A stretch of DNA of 64,000 nucleotides from Avena insularis (Eukaryota > Streptophyta > Magnoliopsida > Poales > Poaceae), in contig CM042688.1 in assembly GCA_023614405.1 (NCBI GenBank), positions 441,864,028-441,928,027 of the forward strand, written 5' to 3'. Made by a program: the position numbers and the translations under genes. Of the stretch, positions 22,101 through 33,137 are shown piece by piece; positions within the stretch are counted from its first letter, which is position 1, and each line of letters begins with the position of its first letter. The notes under the pieces are model-generated. The model searched no databases and was not told the DNA's origin. It was given only the letters and a program-made list of their open reading frames with translations.

Positions 22101-25100
22101 ACAAAATTTCCCAGTCCTTCGGCATGCAGGAAGAACTCGCGAGACTGAAGGAGTCGATAGATAACAGTCTGCCTCCCCTGAGCCGGCCAAGTTCACCTGA
22201 CCTATCCTTCGACTCATCGGTGCACACGAAGAAAGTTCAGGTCCACCCATCGGATCCTGCCAAGACGGCCCTCATCGCCAACAACTTGAGTCCCGCATAG
22301 GAACTCACGCTCGTCGAATTCCTTTGTGAGCACTGGGAAATCTTCGCCTAGTGTCCAGCGGACATGCCAGGAGTTCCTATGGAATTCGCCAAGCACGCAC
22401 TCAATGTCAACCCAGACACAAGACCAGTCAAACAAACAATTCGGTGACTGTCTGAACCAAGAGCAAAGACAGTCGGAATGGAGATCAACAAACTCCTCGA
22501 CGCCAAATTCATACGCGAGATCAAGGAAAGCACTTGGCTCACCAACACGGTGCTAGTACCAAAAAAGGACACGGATATCCTGTGGATGTGCGTGGATTTC
22601 ACCTCTCTGAATAAGCACTGCCCGAAGGACCACTTTCCGCTGCCACGAATTGACCAGATCATCGACTCCACTGTGGGATGTGAGCGCCTCTGCTTCCTTG
22701 ACGCCTACTTAGGCTACAATCATATTCGAATGAAGGAGGAGGATCAAGAGAAAAGAGCGTTTACAATGCCTTTTGGTGTGTTCTGCTATAACACAATGCC
22801 ATTCGGGCTAAAAAACGCAGAAGCCACCTACCAGTGGTGCATGCAGGCTTGCCTCAAGAACCAACTTGGTCGCAACATCCAAGTCTATGTTGACGACATC
22901 GTAATCAAGACCAAAGAGGAAGCTTCACTAATCGACGATTTGCGCGAAACCTTCGCCAACCTCGACCGCTACCGGATCAAGCTCAATTCAGACAAGTGCA
23001 CCTTCGGCGTACCATCTGGGCAACTACTCGGGTATCTTATCTCCGTGAGAGGGATCAAGGCAAACCCGAAGAAAATAAAATCCATACTAACCATGGAGAA
23101 GCCGAAGAACATAAGAGGTGTCCAGCAGCTGGCTGGGCGAATCGCGGCGCTCAGTCGATTCATCAGTCGAATGGGCAAAAAGGCACTGCCCTTCTACCAA
23201 CTCCTCTGCAAAGCTGACAAGTTCGAGTGGACCAACGAGGCACAGGAAGCATTCAAAGAACTCAATCGCCTACTGTCCACCTCGCCAGTACTAGTGACCC
23301 CACGCAAAAGGGAACCACTATTGCTATACATCTCCGCCACCAACCAGGTGGTCAGCATGGTACTCGTGGTAGAACGAGCCGAGGAAAACAAGGTCCACGG
23401 GGTACAGCGCCCAGTCTACTACCTCAGCGAGGTACTCACGCCAACAAAGCAGTGGTACCCGCACTACCAGAAGCTGGCATACGGCATCTTCATGAAAGCC
23501 CGACGACTGCGCCACTACTTCTAGGAACACCCAATCATGGTAGTCAACGACGCCCCGCTTGGGCATATCCTCAAAAATCCCGACGCCACCGGACGTCGTG
23601 CTTTGGGGGATCGAACTGTCTCCACGAGACATTACATATGAAAAATGCGATGCAATCAAGTCGCAAGTCCACCCTGACTTCCTCGTGCACTGGATGGAGA
23701 ACCAGCTCCCTGAAAAACCAGATATGTCCTACCTCTAGACAATGCACTTCGACGGATCCAAGCGAAAGGATGGAGCTGGTGCAGGTGTCATACTGACATC
23801 GCCCCAGGGAGACAAGATGAAATATATCCTGCGAATGCAATTCACTGCCTCCAACAATGAAGCTGAATATGAGGCCCTGCTACACGGGATGAGGATGGCA
23901 AAAGCCTGCGGCGCCAAGAGGCTCATAATATACGGCGACTCCAAGCTGGTCGTCAACCAGACAATGCACGAAAAGCGATCGAACGAAAATATGATCGCCT
24001 ACCGCGACCTCTACGACACACTCGAAGGGGACTTTGATGGTTGCGAGCTGCAGCACATAGGCCGTGAAAGCAATGAAGAGGCGGACACACTCGCCAACAT
24101 TGGCTCTACTTGTGCCCCCATACCACCTTTGGTATTGCTCGAGCGCATCTGCGAACGCTCCATCAAGCCAAAGGCCACAGAGAAGAAAACAAGTGCAACA
24201 ACAGACTCGGGGGATGCGCCGCCCAATGAGCCAATAACACTCGACGACCTGGAGCTTGACACAGGACTCGAAGGACCAATGAGCGTCATGATGATCGAGC
24301 CATCTTGGACTCAACCGTACATCACGTACCTTCTTAGCAAAAGGCTACCAGATGACCCGACTGACGCACGACACATTGCATGGTGATCCAAAGCATTTGT
24401 TGTTATCAACGGCGAACTGTACAAGCGCAGCATCACAGGAGTACTCCAACGATGCGTCTCCAACGCAGATGGAAGAGTTGTTCTACTCAACATCCATGAG
24501 GGGACTTGCAGGCACCACGCTGGAAGTCGAGCCCTCGTCGCCAAAGCTCTACGAGATGGATTCTACTGGCCTACAGCCATGCATGATGCCAAGAACATCA
24601 TCCAAACATGCAACGCTTTCTAGCGATTCGTGGACAAGCCACACGCACCTGGCGTGGAGCTCCGGCCAATTCCATTGGCCTGGCCCTTCGTGCAATGGGG
24701 ACTTGACATGGTCGGCAAGCTCCCAAAGTCCTCACGAGGAGGCTACGTCTACCTACTGGTCGCAGTCGACAAATTCACCAAGTGGATAGAGGCCATGCCA
24801 GTGACAAACTAGTCAGGATACAACGCAGTCAAGTTCTTCGAGTCCATCGTCTATCGCTTCAGAGTACCACACAGCATCATCACGGACAATGGGATGAACT
24901 TCACATCCAAGGAGTTCCACGAATTCTGCGAGAATCTGGGAATCAACATAAGCTATGCCTTCATAGCACATCCACAGACCAAAGGTCAGGTCAAAAAAGC
25001 CAATAGGCTCGTCTGCGGTGGCATCAAGAAGCGACTCCTCAGGCCACTCAAACAAGCCGCAGGCTGCTGGCCAGACGAGATGCAATCGGTACTCTGGAGC

Positions 25101-25525
25101 ATGCGCACACCTCCCAACAGTGCCACGGGCTATACCCCGTTCTTCATGGTATACGGTGCTGAAGCGGTGCTACCCGCAGAGGTACGATACAAAGCACCGC
25201 GATTGGTCGCTTACAGCAAGCAGAGTCAACTCTTGCACTCGAAGACTCCATCGACCTCCTTGATGAGGCACGGGAAATCGCCGCGGAAAGATCAACGATC
25301 TACCAGCAGAACCTGCGCAACTACCACAGCAGAAGGCTACGCCCCAGGTCCTTCGTCGAAGGAGACCTGGTCCTGCGACTGAAACAGCAAGGGCATCTCA
25401 AGCTCGAGTCCCCCTGGGAGGGACCATACGTGATTACAGAAGTGATCCCAGGTGGCGCCTATCGCCTCAAAGATTCCGAGACAGGAGTCGCGTACTCCAA
25501 CCCCTAGAACGTCGTGCAGCTGTGA
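19116..25525 (+). pseudogene. Tat gag-pol polyprotein, degenerate
   Basis: One reading frame runs through gag, protease and RT; two frameshifts lie later, near 23600 and near 25220. The earliest in-frame ATG after the primer-binding site is 19307, but the frame is open from inside the LTR. Gag: low-complexity Asn/Gly/Pro stretch 19560-19690, and a retrotransposon gag block (AWLNNLP, SWEELVYSFV) 20645-20900. Protease: MDGGSGSN near 21731. Reverse transcriptase: FPLPRIDQIID 22630, GLKNAEATYQ 22807, YVDD 22886-22897. First RNase H-like region to 23521. Second RNase H: MHFDGS 23742, NNEAEYEAL, GDSKLVV, EADTLA to 24105. Integrase: HHCC region 24500-24625, GLDMVGKL near 24700, TDNGMNFTS near 24880. 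The third catalytic residue, normally Glu in GQVE, is Lys at 24993-24995. Twelve premature stops: 20336, 20636, 20810, 22298, 22349, 22445, 23522, 23738, 24384, 24622, 24810, 25505. Not functional. Confidence 0.95.
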
Positions 25526-25983
25526 TGCTTCTACCCTGAGTTGTCTTTTATTTTTACATTAGAAATAAGGCTACCCAGCCAAGGCTACTTAGCCACACAT
25601 TGTACCCCGTACTATCCTGCGAATAAATAAAGCTACGTGCCCCAAACCTCTGTGTTCCTTTTATTTTTTGCAAATTATCCATTCGGGGGCTGCGCCACCC
25701 TATACACATCTGTTCTACGAACCAACGTGCTATCCTAAGTAGCTGACGTACTAACCAAACCCTTGAGAAACACCAACCCAGTTGCAACGCATCTGATAGG
25801 TTGGCAAGGTGATGAGATAAACATAAGTCAGGCTAACGAAAAGGAATCGCATAGTGCAACGCACTCGCAAAACATACATGCTAACAAGCTCTGTATATAC
25901 GTCAATGTCAATTAATTATACACAGTACATATATATATGAACTTTACAACACTGGTGCAACTAGGTGCAAGATACAAACTAAA
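25526..25983. other. Tat element: gap between pol and the antisense gene
   Basis: No gene. It contains an AATAAATAAAG stretch near 25622 on the plus strand, usable as a polyadenylation signal for a sense transcript, and an AT-rich stretch near 25910-25940. It lies tail-to-tail between gag-pol and the antisense gene. Confidence 0.4.
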
Positions 25984-26773
25984 CTACTGTTGCAACAAAG
26001 GAACGTTTGTCTGCTCCTCGAAGAAGTCGACGATATCCTCCGCTGGGCGATCAACCACTTGATAGTGAGGAACCATATTCCAAGTTGAACCTGCTGGCGG
26101 TCCGCAAAGAATCGCCGCAACATCCACATCAGGCACAATGCACCAGCGACAGAGCAGCCTTGGCACCAGCCACTAACTGTTGCCGTACACACTCGCGGAC
26201 TACACTCAAGTCTTGAAATTTGGCAAGAAGGGCCAGCAGGCTCGATGGAACGATGTCCAGCAGGAACATCGTCTGATAAATATTTCTCAAGCACGACTGC
26301 GACTTCTTCAGAAAGTGAAGCACTCGCGAAGCACGATCCTACAGGGTCGCAAGTGCGATTGCACGATCATGATCCACCCAGAAGTACCCACTCGCCTAAA
26401 GCTGCTCTTGAGGCAGATCATTCATGCGAATGGCAATCCTGTCCTTCTCATCCTGCGGATGGCGTGCACTAACAACTATACCAAGCAAAGGCAGAAGTAT
26501 GAAGACAACGAACTACTGCGAGTGACTACAAGAAAAAGATAAGGAAGAAGAAAGCTAACACTTGAATTGGTCGCCCAGCTGCGTCACCTCCCCTAGCAGA
26601 TATTGCTCTCGGGCGACGGCCTTCTCCGCCCTCGACTTCCATACATCCGCGTTACCATGGAGCACATGCAGTTCGCGCTCCAACTGCTTCACGCGGTCAC
26701 GGAGTCGCGAGAGCAGAGACAGCTCATCCACCCTTGAACGTGACTGGGCCAAAGTATCATCAGCGGATGGCAT
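25984..26773 (-). pseudogene. Antisense gene of the Tat element: second C-terminal module
   Basis: Minus-strand coding-like segments downstream of the first antisense stop. 26773-26555 starts MPSADDTLAQSRSRVDEL and forms a coiled coil (RDRVKQLERELHVL, then RAEKAVAREQYLL). After an apparent intron, 26323-25984 contains VRQQLVAGAKAALSLVHC and then, in another frame, DVDVAAILCGPPAGSTWN and DFFEEQTNVPLLQQ with a stop at 25984. The AGAKAALSL...DVDVAAI block parallels the ASMSLTMVQAH..VDPAAV block of the upstream module (27300-27200), so this looks like a second, diverged copy of the same C-terminal domain. Function unknown. It may be an alternative 3' end of the gene or a separate duplicate. Confidence 0.55.
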
Positions 26774-26967
26774 ATTCCGAGGTTCACTCGAGGGACCACT
26801 CGATGCGCCCTATCACAAGCCAAGCAAGAGACAATACGAAGACTAAGGCGATGCATAGACAAAAGACTCGAATGCATTCAAGCATAATAAAGTATCAACA
26901 GATACACTTGCCAAAGGCATGTTCCAGACAAAAGAGATAGGCTATTTAACTATTACAGACACGACTA

Positions 26968-29693
26968 CTAAGGAGCAACTAGCTTCTTCGACTTGCACTT
27001 CGGTTTTGGGGGCCTCAGCGAGTCTGTGGCGGTATTAGACGCCACAGACTTCCCGCCGGCCCCTGACGCCGCAGCCTTCGCCGCGTTCTTGGCTCGCTGC
27101 AGTTCCTCAGAGTACTTCATGGAATCAGATTGATCAGTTGGCCCCCTTGCCACAGGTAGCTGCGAAAGGAGCAAAGACTACCTGTTGGCCATCGGTGCCG
27201 ACGGGCATCGCTTTGGAGACCGCAGCAGGATCAACCTCGACTCCATGGGCTTGCACCATCGTGAGTGACATCGAAGCGCCAGCCGAATAGAGTGAGTTCT
27301 TGAAGCCTGCAGGAATGCCTCCAGCAAGGGACTCCACCAGATCATCCATATTTTCGATTAACTCAGCCTTGGGCGCCAGCTCCTCACGGAGGCGACTGAG
27401 CACGCCCTTGGCCTTGGTGAGCGTCCCCTGAACGGTAGCACTGCGATCTTTGACTGCCGAGATGGCGCCCGCCAAAGCATCATCACGACGGAGTGCCTAG
27501 GCGTCGAAGCTCAAACCGCTGGCATCTACACAAGAATCAAGCATTGGCACAAAAGTCAGCACAACAACAAATTCGAAAGAAGGGACACGGCAAAAATCCA
27601 GATAAAGGAATACTTGAGAGAGCCTTGGCAATCGGGAGAAGCTGAACAGCTTCTCCCGAGCTACGATGGAAGCACGCAGATCCTCTTCACGTTTCCCCGA
27701 CTCGTCATGTGTTGGGATTGGCTCATCACGACTCTTCACCGCCGCGGCGAGCGCTTTTTCGAGGGAAGCAGCGTCGCGAAGGAGTGCATTATGCTCAGCT
27801 GTGAAACAAACAAAGATAGACTGTCAGTCGAATATATCACAAGGATGAAGAAGAAGAAGAAGCAAAAAACACTCACTTTCAACCACGTGATGGTGATTGT
27901 CCAGCATTTCATGCTGGCGACCCATCGCAAGCACCTGCTCCGCCAGGTGAGCGGCTTCCTTCACAATGACTTGCGACAAGAGAAACAGTAAAGGATCAGC
28001 AGATGGTATGGATAAAAAAATTCGACTGCAAAAATTAGAATAAGCAACACTACACATACATGATCCTCCAATGACTCCGAAGTCGATTGATGTGCAGTCG
28101 TCCGGATAACCATCTGGTGCTCCACATAGTGTGGAGAACTTGATTAATTATGCCCGGAGTGAGATGACGACACCGGCTGACTGCAGAACAAAACCAACAT
28201 CAAGAGAATGCAGCTCCAAAGAAGAACCAAAAGGAATACTCGTATACTTACCAATCAAACTTGTCAAAATCGAAGGTTTGATCCCCCGACTCCGACGACG
28301 ACTCCTTCGGCAACCGCATCTTCTTGCGGGAAGACGGCGCCACAGCACACACAGGAACGGCAGGTATCGGCGACTCTGCACCAATAGATGCACCTTCCGG
28401 AGTCGAAGGAGATGATGCATCTGAATCCTTGCTGTGCGAACGCTTGTGAGTGTCCGGACTAGTCGACTCGGGGACTTCCTCCTCCACATCGGATGGGACG
28501 GTCGACTCCGACTCGTCCTCTTCCAAGGCTTCACGAGGAATAACCCCCTCATGAAGAGGGGGCATACAGGGTGACACCCTCCAATCCTGCATACGGGAAA
28601 CAAGTCAGCACAAGTCAAGAAAAAAATAAGCATTCGACAAACAAAGCTACTTCGTAGCATAACCGTACCTCTGGAGAAGGATTAGTAGCATCGAATGGAG
28701 GTAGGACTGGTTCACTGGGGAGCACATCCTTGGCGGTGTACTTGGTGAGGGGACTTAGTCGCACCCTCTAATCTACTTCACTCGCGGAAATGCCATCGGC
28801 AGATACGCGAGTGACATCGTCCGTGCCAGCCCACTAGAACATAGGGTGGACTCTGGCCTACAGGGGCTAGACGCGGCAGCGCAGCCACGTGCGAATGAGG
28901 GTGCAGCCTCCCTCTTCTTTACCCATGCGACTCTCGAGGTCGCAGACGCGCTCGTATAGCACATCTGTCTTTGCGGACTCGTCGGGCATCACTATGTTCT
29001 TCCAGGAGCGCCTCCTCTTGCACGGCGTTGCGGGATCGAAGGGCGCGAGGCCGAAGTGGTCTCCGTTGGCCTTCTGGTCGCAGATGTAGAACCACTTGTC
29101 CCTCCACCCTTGGACTGACGCCATGAGTTTGATGTCGAAGTACGTGACGGAGGAGTCGACGTGGATACCGCAGCCTCCTACATCATAGACTACGGAGCCA
29201 GACGCCGACTGACGCTTCAGCTTGAAGAGACGTTTGAAAAGACCAAAGCGTGGCTCGATTCCGAGCCAGCACTCGCAAAGTGTAATGTAGCAAGCTACAT
29301 GGAGGATGGAGTTGGGGGACAGCTGATGCAGCTGGAGCCCATAGAAATAGAGAAGGCCCCTTAAGAAAGGATGCAGGGCAGCGAGAGACCGCGGATGATG
29401 AACGCTAGGAACATCACCCGAAAACCAGCAGGAGAACAAGGAGTTACCTCACCACCTGGGACTCGCGAGTCAGCGACCGCGGAGGACAGAACTCTGTCTT
29501 GGCGCAGGAGACGGAGCTCAGATGACTTGATCACGGGAGTGCGCCACGCGCCATTGGTGACGTGAGTGCCCGCGCCCTTCTTCTTTCCAGCGACGGCGGT
29601 GCAGGTGCCCGCAGCAGAGGAGCTGCCCTTCTTCTTGGCAGCAACAGTGGTGGCGGCGGATTCAGCCGTGACACCTCCCTTCATCTTCCCCAT
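26968..29693 (-). pseudogene. Spliced antisense gene of the Tat element, Transposase_28-type
   Basis: Minus-strand gene between pol and the 3' LTR, comparable to the antisense ORFs of Tat elements such as gene23 of Grande. It starts MGKMKGG at 29693 with Lys/Ala-rich sequence. After a frameshift near 29380 it carries the 'putative gypsy type transposon' domain (FLRGLLYFYGLQLHQLSP, HVACYITLCECWLGIEP, WRDKWFYICDQ), and then VHPMF...TRVSADGIS to about 28669. Later exons read from splice signals: 28586-28252 (acidic/Ser-rich, donor GTAAGT), 28180-28060, 27969-27877 (donor GTGAGT), 27798-27614 and 27525-27182 (coiled coil, then ASMSLTMVQAH), and 27159-26968, ending in a Lys-rich tail PKPKCKSKKLVAP. 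Stops lie at 28867, 28858, 28834, 28768, near 28144 and near 27498. The 27614/27525 junction did not join in phase in my reading. Role unknown; possibly regulation of the sense transcript. Confidence 0.75.
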
Positions 29694-31008
29694 CTTGCGA
29701 TGGCGATGCGACCGGAGGAAGTAACTAGGGAATACACGGAGCTGGTCCAGTGCTGTGAGAAAGATGAACTTTAGGAAGAAGAGGAGCAGCAGCAATGGCG
29801 ATGGAGGCAAAGGCAGAGAAACGAGCAGATGGGAAAAATTACCGTCACAACACTGCTACTTAACCCCCTAGAAGATGTAATCCAACGACCAGCAAAACCC
29901 CTATCAGACGCATGGCGTCCATCGTGATCGACACGTGGAGGACCCAAAGCACGAACGTCCCCCACTACCCCCATTACGCATGGAAATCGAGGAGGCATAG
30001 TTAAAACAAAGATTACGCACGCCCGGTCAAGTCAGAGTCAGAAAATGGGACCCACTGCTCCTCACGTCCTGTCAAACCCGCTCACGCGGGCAACTGAGAT
30101 CATCACATCGTCAGCACTGATGTCATCCAAAATTGAGCAGCAGAAGACTTCGACTACTTTAGTCCTTGCTCGAGTCTTCGACTCCACCAAGCACTCGAGG
30201 GCTACTCCCATAGGGAGCACTGGTCACGCACCCTATGATTTTTCTTTTTCTTTTTTGTAGAAATATAGACAATCAAAGCATACCCAACCACTCGAATCCA
30301 CGATTCGACTATGGACATGGGTTACTCCCATAGGGAGCGCCAGAAATAAATTCGACTAAAACAAGCAAACAAAAGACGACATCAGTCGCAAAAGTTCTTT
30401 AGTCCCTGCCTGAGTCTTCGACTCAACCAGGCACTCGGGGGCTACTCCCATAGGGAGCACTGGTCGTGCACCCTATGATTTTTTGTACATCATGATGTGT
30501 GTTGATAACATCCACACTCAAAGTTTATGGCGACACCGCCTCATGATTTTTCCCTACAAAGAGACTGCGTCTCCTGGGTCACCCGAATCATCTCCGCGAT
30601 GACAAAATTCGGATGTCGCGCTTGCAGCGTGAAGGTAAGACCTGAATAAGGCATGGCAATGCATTCGCTGCGTGCTACCAGAAATATATCCGTGCCTACA
30701 GGTACGATGAACATGCCTTGACGGACGCTTCAAGTGCTCACACCCATATACTGGAATTCGACTCCTGTAAGACCTCCGTGGCTTGAGTCGAATTACACCA
30801 GCACTTTTCCGGACTCGAGTCCGGGGACTCGAGTTTGAGTAGATTGTGTTGGTTTACCCTAAGGTAGTTAACTGATACCGATACATCGGTTAAATCAGGC
30901 ACGCACATCAACAATCCCTATGACATAAACAGAGCAGTCGAAAATATACTCATTCATGCACTCGAAAGACTTCATAAAGTCCCTAGTCGAATCTGCGATT
31001 CCACTGGA
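29694..31008. other. Tat element: 3' non-coding region with repeated purine-tract-like blocks
   Basis: There are no supported genes. The block AAGCACTCGAGGGCTACTCC (30190 on) recurs as CAGGCACTCGGGGGCTACTC near 30429. Each copy is followed by CCATAGGGAGCACTGGTC and CACCCTATGATTTTT. A partial copy (GGTTACTCCCATAGGGAGCG) lies near 30318. The same core, CACTCGGGGGCTAC, forms the real purine tract at the 3' LTR. Confidence 0.6.
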
Positions 31009-31022
31009 CACTCGGGGGCTAC
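31009..31022 (+). other. Polypurine tract of the Tat element
   Basis: CACTCGGGGGCTAC directly precedes the 3' LTR start TGACATGG at 31023. It is the plus-strand priming site for reverse transcription. Upstream copies of the same core lie near 30193 and 30433. Confidence 0.7.
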
Positions 31023-31510
31023 TGACATGGGTATACCCTACAGGTACTCGAGCTTGGTATATACGGCCTGAATACAGCGGAAGCCCACGGTGTCGCCAAG
31101 GCCCAAATGGAGAACTCGAGTAACCTACGCACTCTCGATTGCTTGTGGAACAAGAAGAAGCTAAAGATAGAAAGTTTAAAGGGAAACCCTAACCTATAAC
31201 CGACTCGACCTGCTACCCGAGACCTAGCCTATCTATATAAAGGCTAGGAGGGGGCAGCAAGGAAGCCACACGCAACCCTAGTTTCCATAACCCTCGCCAG
31301 ATTGCATCTGTGCACCATTGTAATCTTCGATTCCTCTGTTAATTCCATGAGCAGACAAGCAGGAGTAGGGACCTATACGAAGCCTGAACCTGGGTAAATC
31401 TTCGAGTCCCCGGTGTGCTTGTTTGCTAGCCGATTGATGCTTCCAGCGCTCCCTTCTTCTCCAAAACCCAAGTCCATAACAATGGGCATTGATGAGTTAA
31501 ACCCTCGTCA
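31023..31510 (+). repeat. 3' LTR of the Tat element (488 bp)
   Basis: TGACATGGGTATACC to CCCTCGTCA, followed by the target duplication CTTGT. It is collinear with the 5' LTR except for an 18-bp insertion near 31447 (or the matching deletion in the 5' LTR). Confidence 0.95.
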
Positions 31511-32062
31511 CTTGTACTTCCACCGACCGTGTTAACTCTCAAGCACCTCGCTCCTATGAGACCTACCATTAGATCGGCCATTCGCAATAGTTCTTATCTT
31601 ATCTTTATCTTGTCTCTTATCTCTTACAATATCATGCATACCACCACTACATAGTGTAGGGATTAACTTATTTGAACATTGACCGTTGGATCCAGACTGG
31701 CAAATCCAAACATTGCTAACCGTTGGATCTTCTTTTCCATTCCGAGCATCTAGAAAGATTCTACTGATAGTCTTTAGCATGATGAATAGTAGTATGCGCA
31801 AATCTCAAAACACACAGTACTTCATTACACGATTTCAGGGTCCTTGTGCTAAATGCACGGACTTGGATGCAATATTCATTTTTTATGAGGTCCTTAATGT
31901 AACTTATACTTCCACCGACCGTGTTAACTCTCAAGCACCTTGCTCTTACAAGATCTACCATTAGATCAGCCATTTGCAGTACTTCTTATCTTATCTTTAT
32001 CTTGTCTCTTATCTCTTACAATACCATACCACTACATATAGTGTAGGGATTAACTTTGAACA
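31511..32062 (+). repeat. Repeat family Y, continuation after the Tat element (about 1.4 units)
   Basis: Resumes the array cut at 18625, starting inside TACTTCCACCGACCGTGTTAA. One full unit and part of a second follow, ending at TAACTTTGAACATT near 32062, where family Z begins. Confidence 0.88.
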
Positions 32063-32474
32063 TTAATGTATTCTCAATATGTGTAGATAGTTATTATTAA
32101 TAGACTTAATTTATGCATTTTTGGGGTAGTGACATGATGGTTCTAGAACATGGTGGAGTTTTCTCTAGGTACGTACTATTCAATGCGAATCTAGTTGCTC
32201 TAAACCATTAGATCTAATAGCCCAGCGGTCAGGATTGGTGCTATGGAACCAATTCAAAACTGCTCCACTATAGTAGTAGAGATAATACAGCCTACTGTGC
32301 TATGACATTTTGGGGGTGGTGATATGATGCTTCTAGAACATGCATGGTGGAGTTTGATCTAGATACTATTCAACACGAATCCAGCTTCTCTAAACCATTA
32401 GATCTAACAACCCAACGGTTAGGATTGGAGCTATGGATCCAATTCAAAAGTGCTCCATTATAGTAGTAGAGATA
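32063..32474 (-). repeat. Family Z, two tandem copies (ends at about 32281 and 32472)
   Basis: Each copy runs TTCTAGAACATGG, then GTTGGGCTGTTAGATC-type sequence (here on the opposite strand), then TTTTGAATTGG, and finishes in TATAGTAGTAGAGA. On the minus strand each begins TCTCTACTACTATA, preceded by A. The first copy includes the centre CAATATGTGTAGATAGTTATTATTAATAGAC (32073 on), which is the uninterrupted version of the site disrupted by Helitrons at 35476/45321. Confidence 0.75.
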
Positions 32475-33137
32475 TCTTACCACTATATAGTGTACGAATA
32501 ACTTTGAATATTGATCGTTGGATCAAGACTCGCGAATCCCAACATTTCCAACAGTTGGATCTTCTTTTCCATTCTAGCATCTAGAAGATTCTATTGATAG
32601 TCTTCAGCATAATGAATGATATGCACAAACCTCAAAACACACTTCTCCATCGTATTAGAATATTCTCCCTCATAGCTAATAATCGTTTACTTCTACATGA
32701 TCTTATCTTATCTTTTCTTACCACTATATAGTGTATGAATAACTTTGAATGTTGATCGTTGGATTAAGATTCGCGAATTCTAGCATTTCTAGCCGTTGGA
32801 TCTTGTTTTCCATTCTAGCGTCTAGAAGATTCTATTGATAGTCTTCGGCATAATGAATGCTATGCACAAACCTCAAAACACACTTCTCCATCATACTAGA
32901 ATCTTCTCCCTTGTTTCTCTAGACCATGTTATCAAAAAATTCATGTGTGAGGTATCTAATAATCTTTGACTTCTACATGATGATACAAAGTACAAGGACC
33001 AAATATACACCCATACTTTATAGATGTTGATCAAATTTATAATTTATTGTGATTTACCAATTATAATTTTATATAGTGATGATATGTCATATGTCTACTA
33101 TCTGAGTCTCACGTGCAAGACACATGAAAATTACTAG
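32475..33137 (+). mobile_element. Non-autonomous Helitron, family X, copy 1 (663 bp)
   Basis: It begins A|TCTTACCACTATATAGTG and ends TTACTAG|T. A hairpin-like ACGTGCAAGACACATG sits just before the terminus. No target duplication, as expected for Helitrons. Inside, a ~240-bp segment (ATAGTGTA..GAATAACTTTGAAT to CCTCAAAACACACTTCTCC) occurs twice. The interior is related to the family Y unit. No coding capacity. Confidence 0.75.

Larger units (their letters stand above)
18626..31510 (+). mobile_element. Complete Tat-lineage Gypsy retrotransposon, 12.9 kb
   Basis: It is bounded by two LTRs (18626-19095 and 31023-31510) and flanked by the perfect 5-bp duplication CTTGT (18621-18625 and 31511-31515). 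The order inside is LTR, primer-binding site, gag, protease, reverse transcriptase, RNase H, a second (archaeal-type) RNase H, integrase, a spliced antisense gene, purine tract and LTR. The second RNase H and the antisense gene with a Transposase_28 domain are typical of the Tat lineage (RIRE2, Grande and relatives). It sits inside the family Y repeat array. The coding regions are inactivated, but the structure is entire. Confidence 0.96.

Noticed and set aside
19463..22671. Long ORFs antisense to gag, protease and RT
   Set aside because: They are shadows of the high-GC coding frame; no domain or splice pattern, unlike the antisense gene at 25984-29693.
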